Assembly: GCF_905220565.1 (NCBI RefSeq)
Contig: NC_059396.1
Span: 10,807,706 to 10,871,705, forward strand
DNA: 64,000 bases
Direction: 5' to 3'
Source of the DNA: Melitaea cinxia
Taxonomy: Eukaryota > Arthropoda > Insecta > Lepidoptera > Nymphalidae
Shown: piece after piece, positions 33,421 through 45,747 of the stretch
Numbering within the stretch: position 1 is the first letter of the stretch
Layout of the letters: each line of letters starts with the position of its first letter
Program-made: the position numbers and the translations under genes
Notes under the pieces: model-generated
Seen by the model: the letters and a program-made list of their open reading frames with translations, nothing else
What the model was told of the DNA's origin: nothing
The model's database searches: none

Positions 33421-35159
33421 AGATTTTCACAGAGTTCTTATAACATTATAGACAGAATTAATTTATTAGAATACATAAACTGCATGCCTATAAAACTGGG
33501 TAATCGTACGATATATTATGATGATGTATAGCAACAAAATGGGCCATTTCGCCGCCGGACCGCAGTAACAATGGCCATAATTCTCCTAGACTTCATTAAC
33601 AGCCTTCCATTTGCATGACAGCCTCGACTTACATACAGCTACAGCTTATAATAAGCGCTCTGAAGATAAGAACCGAGCATGGACATGGCTCTCTCCTTCA
33701 AAACCACGATAATATTACTAATGGTCGACTAAAGTTTACAGGAATGTGAACTTTAAGGCGAGAGGGTAAGGTCTTTAAGTGGTTTTACAGCTGAAACGTT
33801 TTTTGTATTCGGAGCTTAATAGGCGGCGTAGTTTCTCTCGTTCTGGCGGGGCGTGGCGCCGAAGGACACGCCCTATCTCCCACCACGAAACCTTTTGGCT
33901 TTACAAGATCGCTATGAATACTATTGTACATACAAACGTATATAACTATCTACTAATATAAAACAATACAAATTTTTTTACTATCTAAAATTAACTAGTA
34001 CAAACATTTCATACTTTTAATTTTTTCGTGAAATACACAATATTCATTATGTTATTTAAAAATTTTGTATATTTTTTTATTTGAATGTTTATTTCTATTA
34101 ATAAAAAATTTAGATCGAATTATTCCGTAAAAAAACTTATTGCTAGCCGAATAACTCCATATAGTAAAAGGGTTGAGCTCATTAATTTTTGTATAGAGAT
34201 TTTTTCTTGGCCTAAATTCAGTTAATTTGTTATTTATTTACTATTTTCCTTACGACTAATGAAACTAATGAAAATTTATAAATATTCTATTTATTTACAA
34301 ATTATTTTGGGGACGATTCTTCTTTCAATTTGATTTGTTTCTGCAGAAAAACAGCTTCGCTTTTGAAAAAAGCTTATTATTCATAGTATGAATTATAATA
34401 ATTACTAATATAAAGAATATTATTAAAAAGTTATCTAAATTGTATCTATATAATCATTAAAATAATTAAAATAATAATTTTTTAAATAAACTCGTGCAAC
34501 ATATTTTATACAGATATTTAATCATTTAGAAACATTGTCTTCTACGCCGTGGAATGTCACTATCAAAGAAAGCATCGTGTTCTAACACTTCTAATAACAA
34601 AGGGTATTGAATTACGATTTATAAGTAATTCGTTTGTTCGCGACGCGTAGGTACTGAGTACCGCAACAATGTATGTATGTTTCCTGTTTATTTTCACATG
34701 CACGGAACGAATGCATGTGATATTATATACATCATTACTTGATATTATTTATCGCAATCGTGTTTATAATAATAAAGTTCATTACCTAAAACTATTTAAT
34801 AATATTAAAGATTTGTTATTTATTTATTTAAAAGGGATGGTACACAGCATTGAAAAAGTTATAAAAGAAATATATGAGAATTACGACCATCGATCTATTT
34901 AAAATTAATCAGAACAAACGTGTAAATAAATAAAAATTAAATAATAAAAACCCCCGCAAAATAACCTGAGTTTCCTTTAAAAAGTAAAAAATAATTAAAG
35001 AAACTCAATCTTAAAGTACCTAAGTATGTACGAGTATTAACAATTCTAAAATTATTATTTTTTCAGGGCTCAACCGATTTTCATTTAATACATTATTTTG
35101 TAATGTGCACGTGATGCGCTTTTATTTGAGATCCCACTATATTATATTTGTAGACATTC
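33421..35159. other. Intergenic DNA
   Basis: No gene recognised. A GC-richer region with CATTTGCATGAC-like and other non-repetitive sequence lies at about 33530-33900. The rest is strongly AT-rich. Confidence 0.4.
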
Positions 35160-35385
35160 GGTTATTCTTCCCCACTTTCAACCCCCACAACTTTTAAACG
35201 ACTCAACCAATTTTCATCAAACATATCTAAAAACACTCACCCGCAACTCACCTTTCATATAAAAAAAAAAACTAAATTGAAATCGCTTCATTCGTTCGCG
35301 AGCTACGGAGCCACATACAGACAGACAGACAGAGAGACACGTCAAACTTATAACACCCCTCTTTTTGCGTCGGGGGTTAAAAAGA
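35160..35385. repeat. LINE 3'-tail-like dispersed repeat
   Basis: Contains CGCGAGCTACGGAGCCACAT, a GACA run, and CCCTCTTTTTGCGTCGGGGG before TTAAAAA. This looks like the 3' tail of an RTE-type LINE common in Lepidoptera. No coding part remains. Confidence 0.5.
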
Positions 35386-35870
35386 AAAAACAAGACAAAT
35401 AACAAACAAATAAATATTAACGCTTTATGTTCATTTTTTATTAGTAGTAGATCTGACAAAATTCACCATTTTACATTACCTTTTTTTGAAAAAATTTAGA
35501 TTTATTTTTATGAACTTGAGTTATAAGATTAGTTGATAAGTCTACTTGATATCAAATAACGTATTTTTAATATATTTTCATTTTTGGAATCATAAATTTA
35601 ATTTAGGTATATTAAACCGATATCTATTTATTACTAGTTGATTGGACGTAGTTTATTAATATATTTTTTCGTGGATTTTTTTTTAAATTTTCTTTCATAC
35701 AAACCTATTCTTGATAATAACGAAATCGAAAAAAAGGATTATTCAAGTTGATGTAGTCGATTTTTGCGCATACGTAAATTTCGGTGATTAATTTTTTTTT
35801 TAATCATAAGTAAAGGTTTTTTTCAAATTATACAATACTAACTGTTCCCCACAATTTTACCCGCGTATGA

Positions 35871-35903
<33 letters not shown>

Positions 35904-36299
35904 CCTAAGTATAGCCTTCCTCGGTAAATGGACTATCCCACAGATTTTTTTTTTATTCAAATTAGTAGTATCTGAGATTAGCGCGTTCAAATAAACAAAC
36001 TCTTCAGCTATAACATTATAGTATCTATAGATATTAAACAAAATAATAAATACAACAATTCAATAACTATACAATTTATTATTTTATTGTCAAAGTCAAT
36101 TACAACTTAAGAGTTACATTTATACGATAATGTGTTTATTCCGTCTTCGAAATAACAAATAGTCCTCTTCAAATATCAGTCAAAAGGTTATCAAAATTAA
36201 GTAAAAAAAAAAATACTTTATTTCACTAGTAGTTGTAGTAGTAATAGTAAAATACTTTTGAATCATCATTTTACAAATTAAAATTACATTTATTTTAAT
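35386..36299. other. AT-rich intergenic DNA with a (TA)n tract
   Basis: No gene recognised. A TA microsatellite lies at about 35876-35902. Confidence 0.45.
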
Positions 36300-36304
36300 T
36301 AATT

Positions 36305-36367
36305 AACTATAGTTATTATTGAAATAACTATAGTTATTATTGAAATAACTATAGTTATTATTGAAAT
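36305..36367. repeat. Three tandem 21-bp units
   Basis: AACTATAGTTATTATTGAAAT occurs three times in a row. Each unit, with its neighbour, contains the palindrome ATAACTATAGTTAT. Confidence 0.9.
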
Positions 36368-36419
36368 TGATTATAATTGAAACTACCAACGAAGTATCGT
36401 AGTTCTGTTGAGGTAGGGC

Positions 36420-36990
36420 ACAGCAAGAAATATCGTGAAGAAACTAGACTGGGGAAGTACCTCAATCTTACAGAAGTTCACAGCTAAATAACACTGCTCT
36501 CGAGTAGTGTTGTGATCGTGTAGTAAGGTTGCCAGAACTCCTAAGATGGGTTAGGGCTAGCAACGCGCTTGCAATACCTGCCCCTGGTGTTGTCCATCAT
36601 GTAGATCGTATGTTTGTTTCCCGATCTAGTTGTGTAAAAAAATATAATAAATAAAAAGTAACTGTGCAGTTTCTATTTAAAAAACTGTATTATATTACAA
36701 AATTATTCATATTTTCTATGAAATATACTGCCACTAAATCTACACATCTTTACCATACATAATAATTAATATAATCTTGAACCAAATAATATAGAGATAC
36801 TCGCCCCACAAAAGTTTGCCATATATGCTATTAACCCGCGTAATCCCCCCCCCCCCCCTTATAGCTTAGGGGTATGAAACATAGATGTTGGCCAATTCTC
36901 AGACCTACCCGATATGCACACAAAATGTCATAAAAATCGGTCCAGCCGTTTCGGAGGACTATTGTAACTAACATTGTGACACGAGAATTT
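36420..36990. repeat. Degenerate family-E copy and a second LINE-tail-like repeat
   Basis: 36420-36640 is a decayed inverted family-E copy (AACACTGCTCTCGAGTAG, CAACGCGCTTGCAATACCTG). 36780-36990 holds AAATCGGTCCAGCCGTTTCG, typical of LINE 3' tails, and a run of 14 C at 36845-36858. Confidence 0.5.
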
Positions 36991-38740
36991 TGTATACAAG
37001 ATATACTAAACAATATATATAGATACTTTAGCTTTAAATTCTTTAAAAAAAAAACTTTTAATTTAATTTCTGTCAATTATAAAATCGTTTCTAGAATATA
37101 CACATTTATTATTATTTATATCATTTTATTATATTATATTTGCTCCTCGGAAACCGAACTGATTATTACTGTTATCATAAATGCAACTTTCTCATTATTA
37201 GCAGCTTGCTGAACCAACAGACGTTGAATTTGCGAATTTTCAAACGCTTGTAATTGAAATAATCGTTATATTTTCTGAAATTTTATAATTTTCTGCAAGA
37301 TTTCCTTCATTTTTTATTCCGTAAGAATCGTCTACAAAGTATTAGAAAAACTAAAAAAAAAAATACTTACAAACTGACAAAGACTTACTATTTCGTTAGA
37401 CTAGATTACAGTACAAAATAATTTGATATAAATTGAACAAAATGGTTTTTTGGTGCATGTTGCATGTATTGCTTTACCTATTTCAATCTCTTATATATTA
37501 TTTTCTCAAACACTTATTGTTTAATAAAAAAAGTACAAACTTTTAGACCATGTTTCTAAATATTAACCTATATTAAAAATACCTGTTAAAAGAAATAATT
37601 TAAACCGTTATTTAAAAGTTCATATATTTCTCTTCACTAGCTAATAAATAATCAAGTTAAGTATAATAGAAAAATAATTTACCTAAAACTTAATCGAGAA
37701 TAGGTATTTGAGATCTGCAAACGTCGTATTTCGCGACCTCATTTACTGTAACTGTTGGGCAATCGCTGTTGTCGCTAACTTGCAATGTTGCTCAATCAGC
37801 TCCAATAAGTCATTGGACTCGTTATGACCACCATACAACTTTAAATTAGAAGTTATATCTGGACACGTATCTATAGACAATAATTTAATATTCCTCGTAA
37901 AATCAAAGCCTTCATTGGTAGTCTAGAAAATTTAAGCATTAAAATTGAGAGTGTTTTAACGAATGAATGAGATTATAATATTAGCTCACGATCTGTTTTC
38001 AATAAGAATTTTCGTTAGACACTAATTCCAGTCGTAAGCTGTGGCACGTGCCTTATTAACCTGAGTAAAGACAATAACTATAAGTATAGTACTCATAAAC
38101 CTACAAATGAGTATGTAGTTTTGTTTTCTACAAAAGAGTTTCTATTAAAAAGAATGTATTCACACCTAAAAAAATCGAAATTTTATTCTGTCAATCTATT
38201 TATTTTTCTATCTGTGTTATCATTTTTTTATTTCTCTTAAATTTTAAAACAGGTTTTGCCAAGTAGTTCTCTACAATCGCTTAAACCTAATTATGTAATC
38301 AATATTTTAAAAACTGTTTTTACAAATTTTATATTATTATTTTTTAAGTTCTGTAAACTTCGTGATTTAAGTTTCAGTGCGAAGAATTTAATTAACTTTT
38401 TGTAATACAATAACAACCCTAGAAGTATAACAAATTAAGATAGGTCTTCAAAAATATATGTTGACAACCTTTGAAAATAAAAATATTAATTTTTTATTAC
38501 TTGGGTTCATTTCGTATATCTACTTTTCTTTTTTTAATTTGCATCAACAAATTATTTTAGCAGTTTAATGGAAAAACGTGTACTGAAGAAGCCATTATTT
38601 ATTTACACTATGACTACCATAGTAAAATTTCACTTACTTCTTCTATTCAACGCAAGTGAAAACTTTATGTTATTTTATATTACATAAAAAGGTTCAAAAT
38701 ATTTAAAGTACTAAAAATAAATAAAATCATATATTATTTA
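36991..38740. other. AT-rich DNA downstream of the Maf gene
   Basis: No gene or clear repeat recognised. Confidence 0.4.
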
Positions 38741-39146
38741 AGAATATTTTATTAGGAAAACAGAAATCCTAAAATTAATATTCGTCATGTATGTAACTAT
38801 TTACAATTATTATTGATTAATTAGATGAGTCAATATAACTTATGTATAATTTTTTATAATACATATACTTTAACGAAGCTATGAATAATATTATACGACA
38901 CAACCATACATTTAACACGGTGTTTGAATAGTCATTTCACTCAGACTTCGCGGCTTCATTGTTCCACCATTAGAAAAACTATAAAACTGGAACTGGTGAT
39001 AATTTATCAGTAACTTTTCAAACTTAACAAAAGCATGAGCAGTCCGTCATCGCAGTGCTTCAATAGCGCTGCCAGGCGCATGCAGAGGAGGAGGCGCCAG
39101 AGGTAGCGGCAGAAGCGGCGGCGGACCGCGGCGCCGCGCCCTGCCG
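38740..39146 (-). other. tj: Probable 3' UTR of the Maf gene
   Basis: After the stop, a GC-rich run of about 120 bases gives way to AT-rich DNA. On the minus strand CTAATAAAAT at about 38742-38751 could be the polyadenylation signal, giving a 3' UTR of about 400 bases. In Drosophila the tj 3' UTR is a known source of genic piRNAs; nothing here shows that directly. Confidence 0.4.
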
Positions 39147-40058
39147 TCACAGCTCCGAGAAGAACTCCGGGGAGGAATGCGGCGTGGGCGGCGCGTGGCC
39201 CGCGTGCTGCGGCACGGCGTGCTCGCGCCCCACCAGCGCCAGCCGCTGCTTCAGCACGTCCCGCTCGTGCGAGACGCGTGCGACCTGTAGCTGTAGTAGA
39301 TGAATTTCGTCCTGAAGGGAACGGTTTGCCAATTCTAATTCCTGCTTCTGTTGGTGCCTCTTATTTCGACAATTCTGGGCATATCCACGATTTTTCAAAG
39401 TGCGTCTTTTCTGTTTCAATCGTGTGACGTCCTCGCGAGGAAAACCGTGCAATCTTTTATTAAGTTCGCGCACACTTAAGGTCATCAATAAGTCATCACT
39501 TATTAAGTCGTCGCCACACGATGATGGCTGATAAGATTGGTGCTGAGCTGTACGTGGTGACACGGCAGAGCATGAACTGGATGGACGTAGACCCACTTGC
39601 TGCAAATGATGATCCTGCTCCCTCCACTCGCGACGGTCCCATTCTTCAAAACTGCCGCAAGGAACTGTACGCATATCGAGAGGTTCGCGCATATGAGGTA
39701 ACCACAACACGTCATCCACAGGAGGAGCACGGCAAGGACTACGACCCAGAGGCGCGGGTGGTGTTTCTGGCGGTGTACTGGGATCTACGGCGATCGCTAC
39801 ATGCGGCTGCGGATAGGGCCCAGCATCAGGCCACTGTCGACAAGCACGGGCACATGCAGGTAAGGTTTCAACAAGCTCATGCCAGCCCGGCCGAAGAGGC
39901 TCGCGTTTTACAAGGTGATGATCTTCCAGGTGATCTAATTCAAAATTTTGAACATATTCGTCCGCGAGCTGATCATCATCAGCTTCACGATGTGGCTGAG
40001 GCGTTAGAGTTTGCATGGCACCCGCCTGAGAACAATCGACGAGTGTGTGTTCTACCAT
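39147..40058 (-). CDS. tj: Large Maf bZIP transcription factor, likely traffic jam orthologue
   Basis: Nuclear DNA-binding factor; in Drosophila, traffic jam acts in gonadal soma and some neurons and glia. Single exon, 303 residues from ATG at 40056-40058 (minus strand, context CTCCATGG); the frame opens upstream only from non-ATG codons. N-terminal acidic region with LADEYVQNFELDHLE followed by VKREP, as in large Mafs. Pro-rich and Gln/Ser-rich middle. Then the extended homology region (SDDLLMTLSVRELNKRLHGF), the Maf basic region (KQKRRTLKNRGYAQNCRNKR) and a leucine-zipper region of regularly spaced Leu ending near the C-terminus. The extended homology region plus the Tyr-Ala-Gln-Asn-Cys basic core is diagnostic of Maf proteins. 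The long N-terminal activation part makes it a large, not small, Maf. Orthology to tj in particular is by similarity and the arthropod setting. Confidence 0.93.
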   Translation of the reverse strand: MVEHTLVDCSQAGAMQTLTPQPHREADDDQLADEYVQNFELDHLEDHHLVKREPLRPGWHELVETLPACARACRQWPDAGPYPQPHVAIAVDPSTPPETPPAPLGRSPCRAPPVDDVLWLPHMREPLDMRTVPCGSFEEWDRREWREQDHHLQQVGLRPSSSCSAVSPRTAQHQSYQPSSCGDDLISDDLLMTLSVRELNKRLHGFPREDVTRLKQKRRTLKNRGYAQNCRNKRHQQKQELELANRSLQDEIHLLQLQVARVSHERDVLKQRLALVGREHAVPQHAGHAPPTPHSSPEFFSEL

Positions 40059-40200
40059 GGAGCCGTACGGGGCACGCGCCGGCCGGAAACGGACTGCCGC
40101 GGAGACACAGGGCGGCACGAGACTCCGCCCTCCAGTCCAATGACGTTATGCGACGCGCGCAACGCTCACTACAGCCTTTATCATTGCAAACATAAGTTCT
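40059..40200 (-). promoter_or_regulatory. tj: 5' UTR and possible promoter of the Maf gene
   Basis: GC-rich sequence directly upstream of the ATG, containing CCAAT (plus strand, 40137-40141) next to TGACGTTATGCG (CRE-like). The start site was not determined. Upstream of 40200 the base composition turns AT-rich. Confidence 0.4.
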
Positions 40201-42535
40201 CTACATCAAGACATCATAATATAAACACAGCACACATTTACAAGTCAAATTTCATAAGATATTATGTACTTAGTACGTTATGTGCTTTAATCTTATACTA
40301 TCTATTATATTTTATTATGCTTTAATGATAATACGTTAAAATTATGTTAATCTGGAACTTAATAGTTGTACGTTAGGCACACATTTTAAATTTTTTTTAA
40401 TATTAATATACAGAGTAGTGTAACAATAAAAATAATAAACACGAAATACGTAAAAGAATTGATGAATACATGTGCGTCTATATACAATTTAAATTAAGTG
40501 TAAATTATTTTAAATAAATCAAAATTCAGGATACGGGATGGCAGCTAGGAGGTTAACAGTAGAACAAAGTGATTTCACGCGTCGGTGGATACGAAGGGGT
40601 TAACAAGTCAGCGTAATTCCGAATTACATTTAATCACTGATCTGCCCGCACTCTAAACATTTAACCCTTGCTTATTATCCGCAAATAATTGAAACGATGC
40701 GCCCATTATTGTAACAACAGTCAGTTATAATTAAAAGCATATATGAAATGCTGTTAAGAATTATTAAAACCCTTGAATTTTTTAATGCATACATTACTTT
40801 TATTTATAGAAAATAAACAATAAATGTGTTACTGTGTTTTATAATTAGAACTACAAAGAATAATAAAGTAAAAAAAAAAACTCAAACAACAATTTAAATT
40901 AATTACATAGTAAAACTACAACTTTATAGCTGTTTGAAGAAGCTTAGTAAATACCTATTTTCAGTACGAGGTAACAAATCTTTGCTTACTTGACAAGAAC
41001 TTGCAACTCACTGATAAAAAAAAAACCAATATGCATAAAGTTTTTTATCTTATTGTACTCATCAAATACGAAAAGTCATATTTTTAAACTTATCCGTAGT
41101 ATAAAATGCACTCTGCGCTATACACCTTAAGCGGCGACAGCATCGTCAACCATGCAAGAAGCGTGACATATAATACCGTGATTTCTTATTCAGGTATCGA
41201 AAACCGCGGATGAAATCATGTGTAACATGATTCATCCGCGTTTCATGTTTGCTTGTAATTCTTAAAATACAAAACCACTAAACCAGTTTTGAAGTTGCTA
41301 ATAATGCATTAGAAACATCTACGAGTAATCGTAGCGGAAGAATAGTATAAATTTTAATGCAAGACTAACGTGACGATAACGTGATTTAGACGGAATAAGT
41401 ATAACTTTATATACAATTTTGCGTATAATAGAAAATTTTAGTATTAGCTTTCCTTATTAAAAGTAAACTGAATTTTATGCGCGAATGCAGATCTGAAACT
41501 TTCATTCTTAAGTATTCTTTACACCGTCTCTACGATCCAATTTTACGTTCAAAAGCGCAGCAACTGGTTCAAGTTTTGCTTAACGATAAAGGTAGGTAGA
41601 GTTAGTTAGTCGAGGTAGGGTTAGTGTGCGCTGCGGTGTGCGAGTGCGGCGGGCCGTGGGCTGACGCTGCTGTTTGTTCGCCACGGTCAACATTGTTAGC
41701 GGAGCCAACGCTGCCGCAAATGTTATTACATGATTACTCGCACCCGCCCGCCTCAGCTCGCCGCCCGCTCGTCACGTTGCGATCGCTCTGTTTGAACTCG
41801 TACTCCTCTAATTGCATCGATCAACGAGTAAGCTTTCTTAATTTAAATTATAATCAGAACAGATAAGTTTACATATATTTCTTAAACTTAAATATCTATA
41901 AGAGAAGACTAATATAAGAGATACGAAATATTGCAATTTTTAAAACAGATTGATTTACAGCTAAATAGTATTTATTACCTATAATATAAAATTGATTGTT
42001 ATAGCCTTTACAAAAGGAAACGTTTCTATAATAAATCGTAACAGCTTTGTAAAGCCACTACATTGTAAAAATTTGAAAAAATTTAAAAATACTTTTTATT
42101 CGTAATATCTCGGTTGTTGTTAAACAATAGCAAGAGCGTCACAGGTAGAGCGATAGCGGTCGAGTGGCGGCTCCCGGCGGCGGGACACGTACCGACGCTA
42201 TCACGGCCTCTTCATCAATTGATCTGCTCCCTTACTTCTAACGCGGATGTCGCTGTTACTAAAGCTTTATAATTTTCTAATTGCATAACTTATTTTTATA
42301 TTACAAAATTACTATCAAGTAAAAAGTTTGTTCAGGGTGTATATTGAGAGAGTCATTACTCGTTATTATTTATATCGTAAAATTTCACACTTTTATTTCT
42401 ACACTTCTTCAGCTTCATTCTGTACATATGTATGTGACTGTGGCGCTACCTGACTAAATTGTGACTAAGGCAAAACTCGTTCGACCGGGAATATTTCCAA
42501 AAATTTGTATGATTTCAACTAAACTAGTATAGCCT
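40201..42535. other. Upstream region of the Maf gene with GC-rich islands
   Basis: No gene recognised. GC-richer, non-repetitive-looking islands lie at about 40540-40740, 41600-41840 and 42125-42250. They are candidate enhancers by composition and position only. Confidence 0.4.
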
Positions 42536-42730
42536 GAAATGTCTTACCGTTGGCCGAAGGCGTCTTTCTCCATGTAGGATTAGGTTCGGAGCTTAATCCA
42601 CAACGTTGCTTCATTGTAGGTCAGCCGATAATTTCTCTACGCAACGCTAAACCTGAACAGTTGTACAGCTACTACAAGGAAGGATTCATCATTGTGGGTA
42701 CGGTGGGCATACCGACAACCTTCGGATGAA
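42536..42730. repeat. Decayed fragment of repeat family D
   Basis: TTTCTCCATGTAGGATTAGG and CTTAATCCACAACGTTGCT match the family-D motifs at 43200-43270. Confidence 0.5.
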
Positions 42731-43184
42731 AAATTTTCCAAATATTTCCCTCGATTATTTTGATTATTTTATTAAATTATGGAACGTCTGGCCGAAAGAA
42801 AGGTCAACCAAAATTATCATATGAAATTTCATCCCTTTTTCCCTTAATTCATAAGGAGGCAAATCAAAATGGGCCGGTTCTACCCACAACTCTAAATCAG
42901 GCCTTACTCCCTATAATTATTATTTCCATACCTAAGATGCGCTGTAAAACAGAAAGAATCAAATTCGTGTCGTTTATAAGTCATGATTGTTCAAGAGCGA
43001 ATTCATACTCCGACTAGCACTTCAACGGTTTTCGGGTGGCTGTGCCCAGAACCTTTTATGAGGGCTGGATCCACCGCTGAGCTACTGCAGATGCGTTGTA
43101 CAACATAAGTGAACAATCCTTAGTTCCTCTTTTATTTATTCCTTAGTTTTTCCGTTATTACATAATCGATCGATCACGATTCAG
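42731..43184. other. Intergenic DNA
   Basis: No gene or repeat recognised with confidence. Confidence 0.35.
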
Positions 43185-43790
43185 TCTGTAACACTGTGGA
43201 TATAAGGCCCCTTTCTCCGTGTAGGAGAAGGGTAGGTGCCTAATCCACCACGCTGCTCCACTGCAGGTTAGCGGATATATTCACTACTACTATTTATTTA
43301 TATTGTATTTTTTTCTTTGTATCTCTATGTAAATTGTAATATGTATAAGAATTTGTTATTAGAAGTTTTTAGGTTTTTGTTTTTTACATTTATATAAATT
43401 TAAAAGAAATTAAATAATTACTACTTCGATGGAACTGTTCTAACCACGCCGTGGCAACTTGTAAATAAAACAACACTCAGCAAATTATTGTAAACATTTT
43501 TGTAAAATATGTATTAGTGTATGTTTTGTAAGTTGTCCTAAAAAATACTATGAGTAACGATCAGTATCAGGCGTATATGATAACAACTGGGACCGACAGC
43601 TTAACATGATCTTCGAGGCACGGTAGGAAAAGCCACAAGGACAGACATCCAAACCGGAAACAAACATTTGTACAAATACAGAATATCTCTACATAATCCA
43701 TCCCGAGCGGAAATCGAACCCGCAAACCACCGGTGTTTAGGCGCGTACATGACACACGCACTACTACACCAGAGTGGTTGTTGTTAATCC
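43185..43790 (-). repeat. tRNA-derived SINE-like element (family D) with an insertion
   Basis: On the minus strand a tRNA-like head lies at about 43790-43700: A-box-like TGGTGTAGTAGTG and B-box GGTTCGATTTC. The body at 43640-43553 shares GGGACCGACAGCTTAAC and CTATGAGTAACGATCAG with 32620-32690. The family continues at 43275-43185 (CACGCTGCTCCACTGCAGG), so about 275 bases of AT-rich DNA (about 43278-43552) appear inserted, with a TA at both junctions. Confidence 0.6.
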
Positions 43791-43867
43791 TAAATGTATT
43801 TTATTCATTGGCCAGTAAAATGGCTTTTAAAACAATGTAAGGTTAAGATTAATTATCAGAATTATCA

Positions 43868-43992
43868 AGCACCGGCTTTCGATTAAAAAAAAGATTCATT
43901 AAAATCGGTACACCCAGCATAAAGTTATGAGGTAACACACATAAAAAATACAGTCGAATTCAGAACCTCTTCCTTATTTAAGTCGGTTAAAA
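43868..43992 (+). repeat. Family A, 3'-end fragment (copy 4)
   Basis: ACCGGCTTTCGATTAAA, AAAATCGGTACACCCAG and TACAGTCGAATTCAGAACC end in AAGTCGGTTAAAAA. Confidence 0.75.
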
Positions 43993-44514
43993 ATGTCATT
44001 AAATACTCAAAATAAAACTATGTTTATGGCTTAACAGATATACATTTAATGTGATGAATCGAGGAATGTATGTGTTTACAATGTAAGTGGAATGCTGTGA
44101 TAAGTGACCTTCGATGCAATCAGATTATTATCGTTCGTCGACCCCTACACATGTCTTATTGCTAAGTCAGAGGTTGCACGCTTAAACAATTAGATGTTAG
44201 GCTCAACAATAATAATGTTTTCCAGAAAAATGATACATAAAAATGTGATAATAAAACAATACAAAAATAACATAATAAATAATCATAAAATTAAATAAAT
44301 GAAATCAATAAATAAGTAAATCCTAAAATATAAAAATATAATAAAGTAGGTTCTGGAAAATTCAATAAAAAAAACTTTCATGGATTCTTATTTCAAAGTT
44401 TTTAATTGAATAAACGTTATTGAACAAGAGATTTATACTTAAAATTTAAAATATTTGAATTTTAAATAAAAATAACCGTCTTCATTCTAGATCCGCGCTT
44501 GAACATCACATCAT

Positions 44515-44580
44515 CACATCACTTCAGCCTATCGCAGTCCACTGCAGGACATAGGCCTCTCCAAGTTCGCGCCAGACATA
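44515..44580 (+). repeat. Fragment of repeat family B
   Basis: CACTTCAGCCTATCGCAGTC and GGACATAGGCCTCTCCAAG match the start of the copy at 26654. Confidence 0.65.
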
Positions 44581-44849
44581 CATGTTAGATGGTTTTTTTT
44601 TTTATTTAAATCAATAAATTACGAGTAAATCTTGTGAATTCTCGTGTATGTGATGATATCCTACTGTAGTAGAGAGTTCTCTACTGATATTATTACAAAA
44701 TCATAACAGATTAGTGATATTAGCCCGCAATTTATCTGAATGACCTCTAGTTGTATATTTCTCGCACTGGTATTTGAATAATAAAAATAAATTTATTGTA
44801 ATATTTCAAGAACATTTTTAGAACACTTTTCAAGTTATAATTTTATTAG

Positions 44850-45060
44850 TAAATAGTAGGTATATATATATGATAAACTATAATAACTAATAATGTATTT
44901 TGCGTGACTCATACATATACAAGTAGTGTGAAGCGTTTTTTTTTAATTAGCAAGTAGTAAGTATATATACGATGAACTTTAATAACTAATAATGCATTTA
45001 GCGTGACTCATACATATGTTTACATATACATACACTCACAAGTGATGTGAACCGGTTTTT
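44850..45060. repeat. Tandem duplication of about 100 bp
   Basis: Two units share TAATAACTAATAATG, GCGTGACTCATACATAT and AGTGnTGTGAA. The second unit is followed by a CGGTTTTTTGTAAAAACCG hairpin near 45053-45071. Confidence 0.6.
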
Positions 45061-45301
45061 TGTAAAAACCGATAATCACCTTTTTTTCTTCGGTTACCGG
45101 TATTAACTACTTTCTCGCAAAATTGCAAGTTTCGAATAATATTTTTTACTTTAAAGTTCACTTCCTCAGGCAGGAGAATCCTTGAATATCCCTTTTTAAT
45201 ACGTAACTAACTTTGCAGTACAAAAATGTTTCTGTTAGGCTAATAAATTATTTAGAACCGTCTGATTCATTACATTATTAGCGTAAACATGCCAAAATTA
45301 T

Positions 45302-45747
45302 AATAATTGTGTTTGCAGGCAAACGAAGAAAAACCGCCTTCAATTATATTGACAAGTAATACAACGTAGGTAGACAAAAAAATTGTCGAGTAAATACGCA
45401 TTATCAAAGATTACTTTAAAAGTTGTAATCAGATCTCGATGAAATTTAAATGTGACCACATGATAAACATCGGCTTTCGATTAAATTAAAAAACATCAAA
45501 ATCGGTACACCCAGTAAAAAGTAATGCGGTTTTCGAGAGTTTCCCTCGATTTCTCTGGAATCCCATCATCAGATCCTGGTTTCCTTATCATGGTACCAAA
45601 CTAGGGATATTTCCTTTCCAACGAAACAAGAATTATCAAAATCGGTTCATAAACGACGGAGTTATCCCCGAACATACATAAAAAAAATATATAGGTATAT
45701 ACGGTCGAATTGAGTAACTTCCTCCTTTTTTTGAAGTCGGTTAAAAA
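45302..45747 (+). repeat. Dispersed repeat, family A, copy 5
   Basis: AATTGTGTTTGCAGGCAAAC start and TTTGAAGTCGGTTAAAAA end. It lacks part of the second internal module. Confidence 0.82.

Noticed and set aside
40059..40118. N-terminal extension of the Maf protein by 20 residues
   Set aside because: It begins at a GTG and is rich in Arg and Pro, unlike Maf N-termini. The ATG at 40058 has good context.
39521..40195. 224-codon ORF on the + strand over the Maf gene
   Set aside because: It is the antisense shadow of the bZIP coding frame. It matches no family and its start and end are set by the Maf codons.
41624..41866. 80-codon ORF upstream of the Maf gene
   Set aside because: Low-complexity and matches no family; the DNA fits a regulatory island better.
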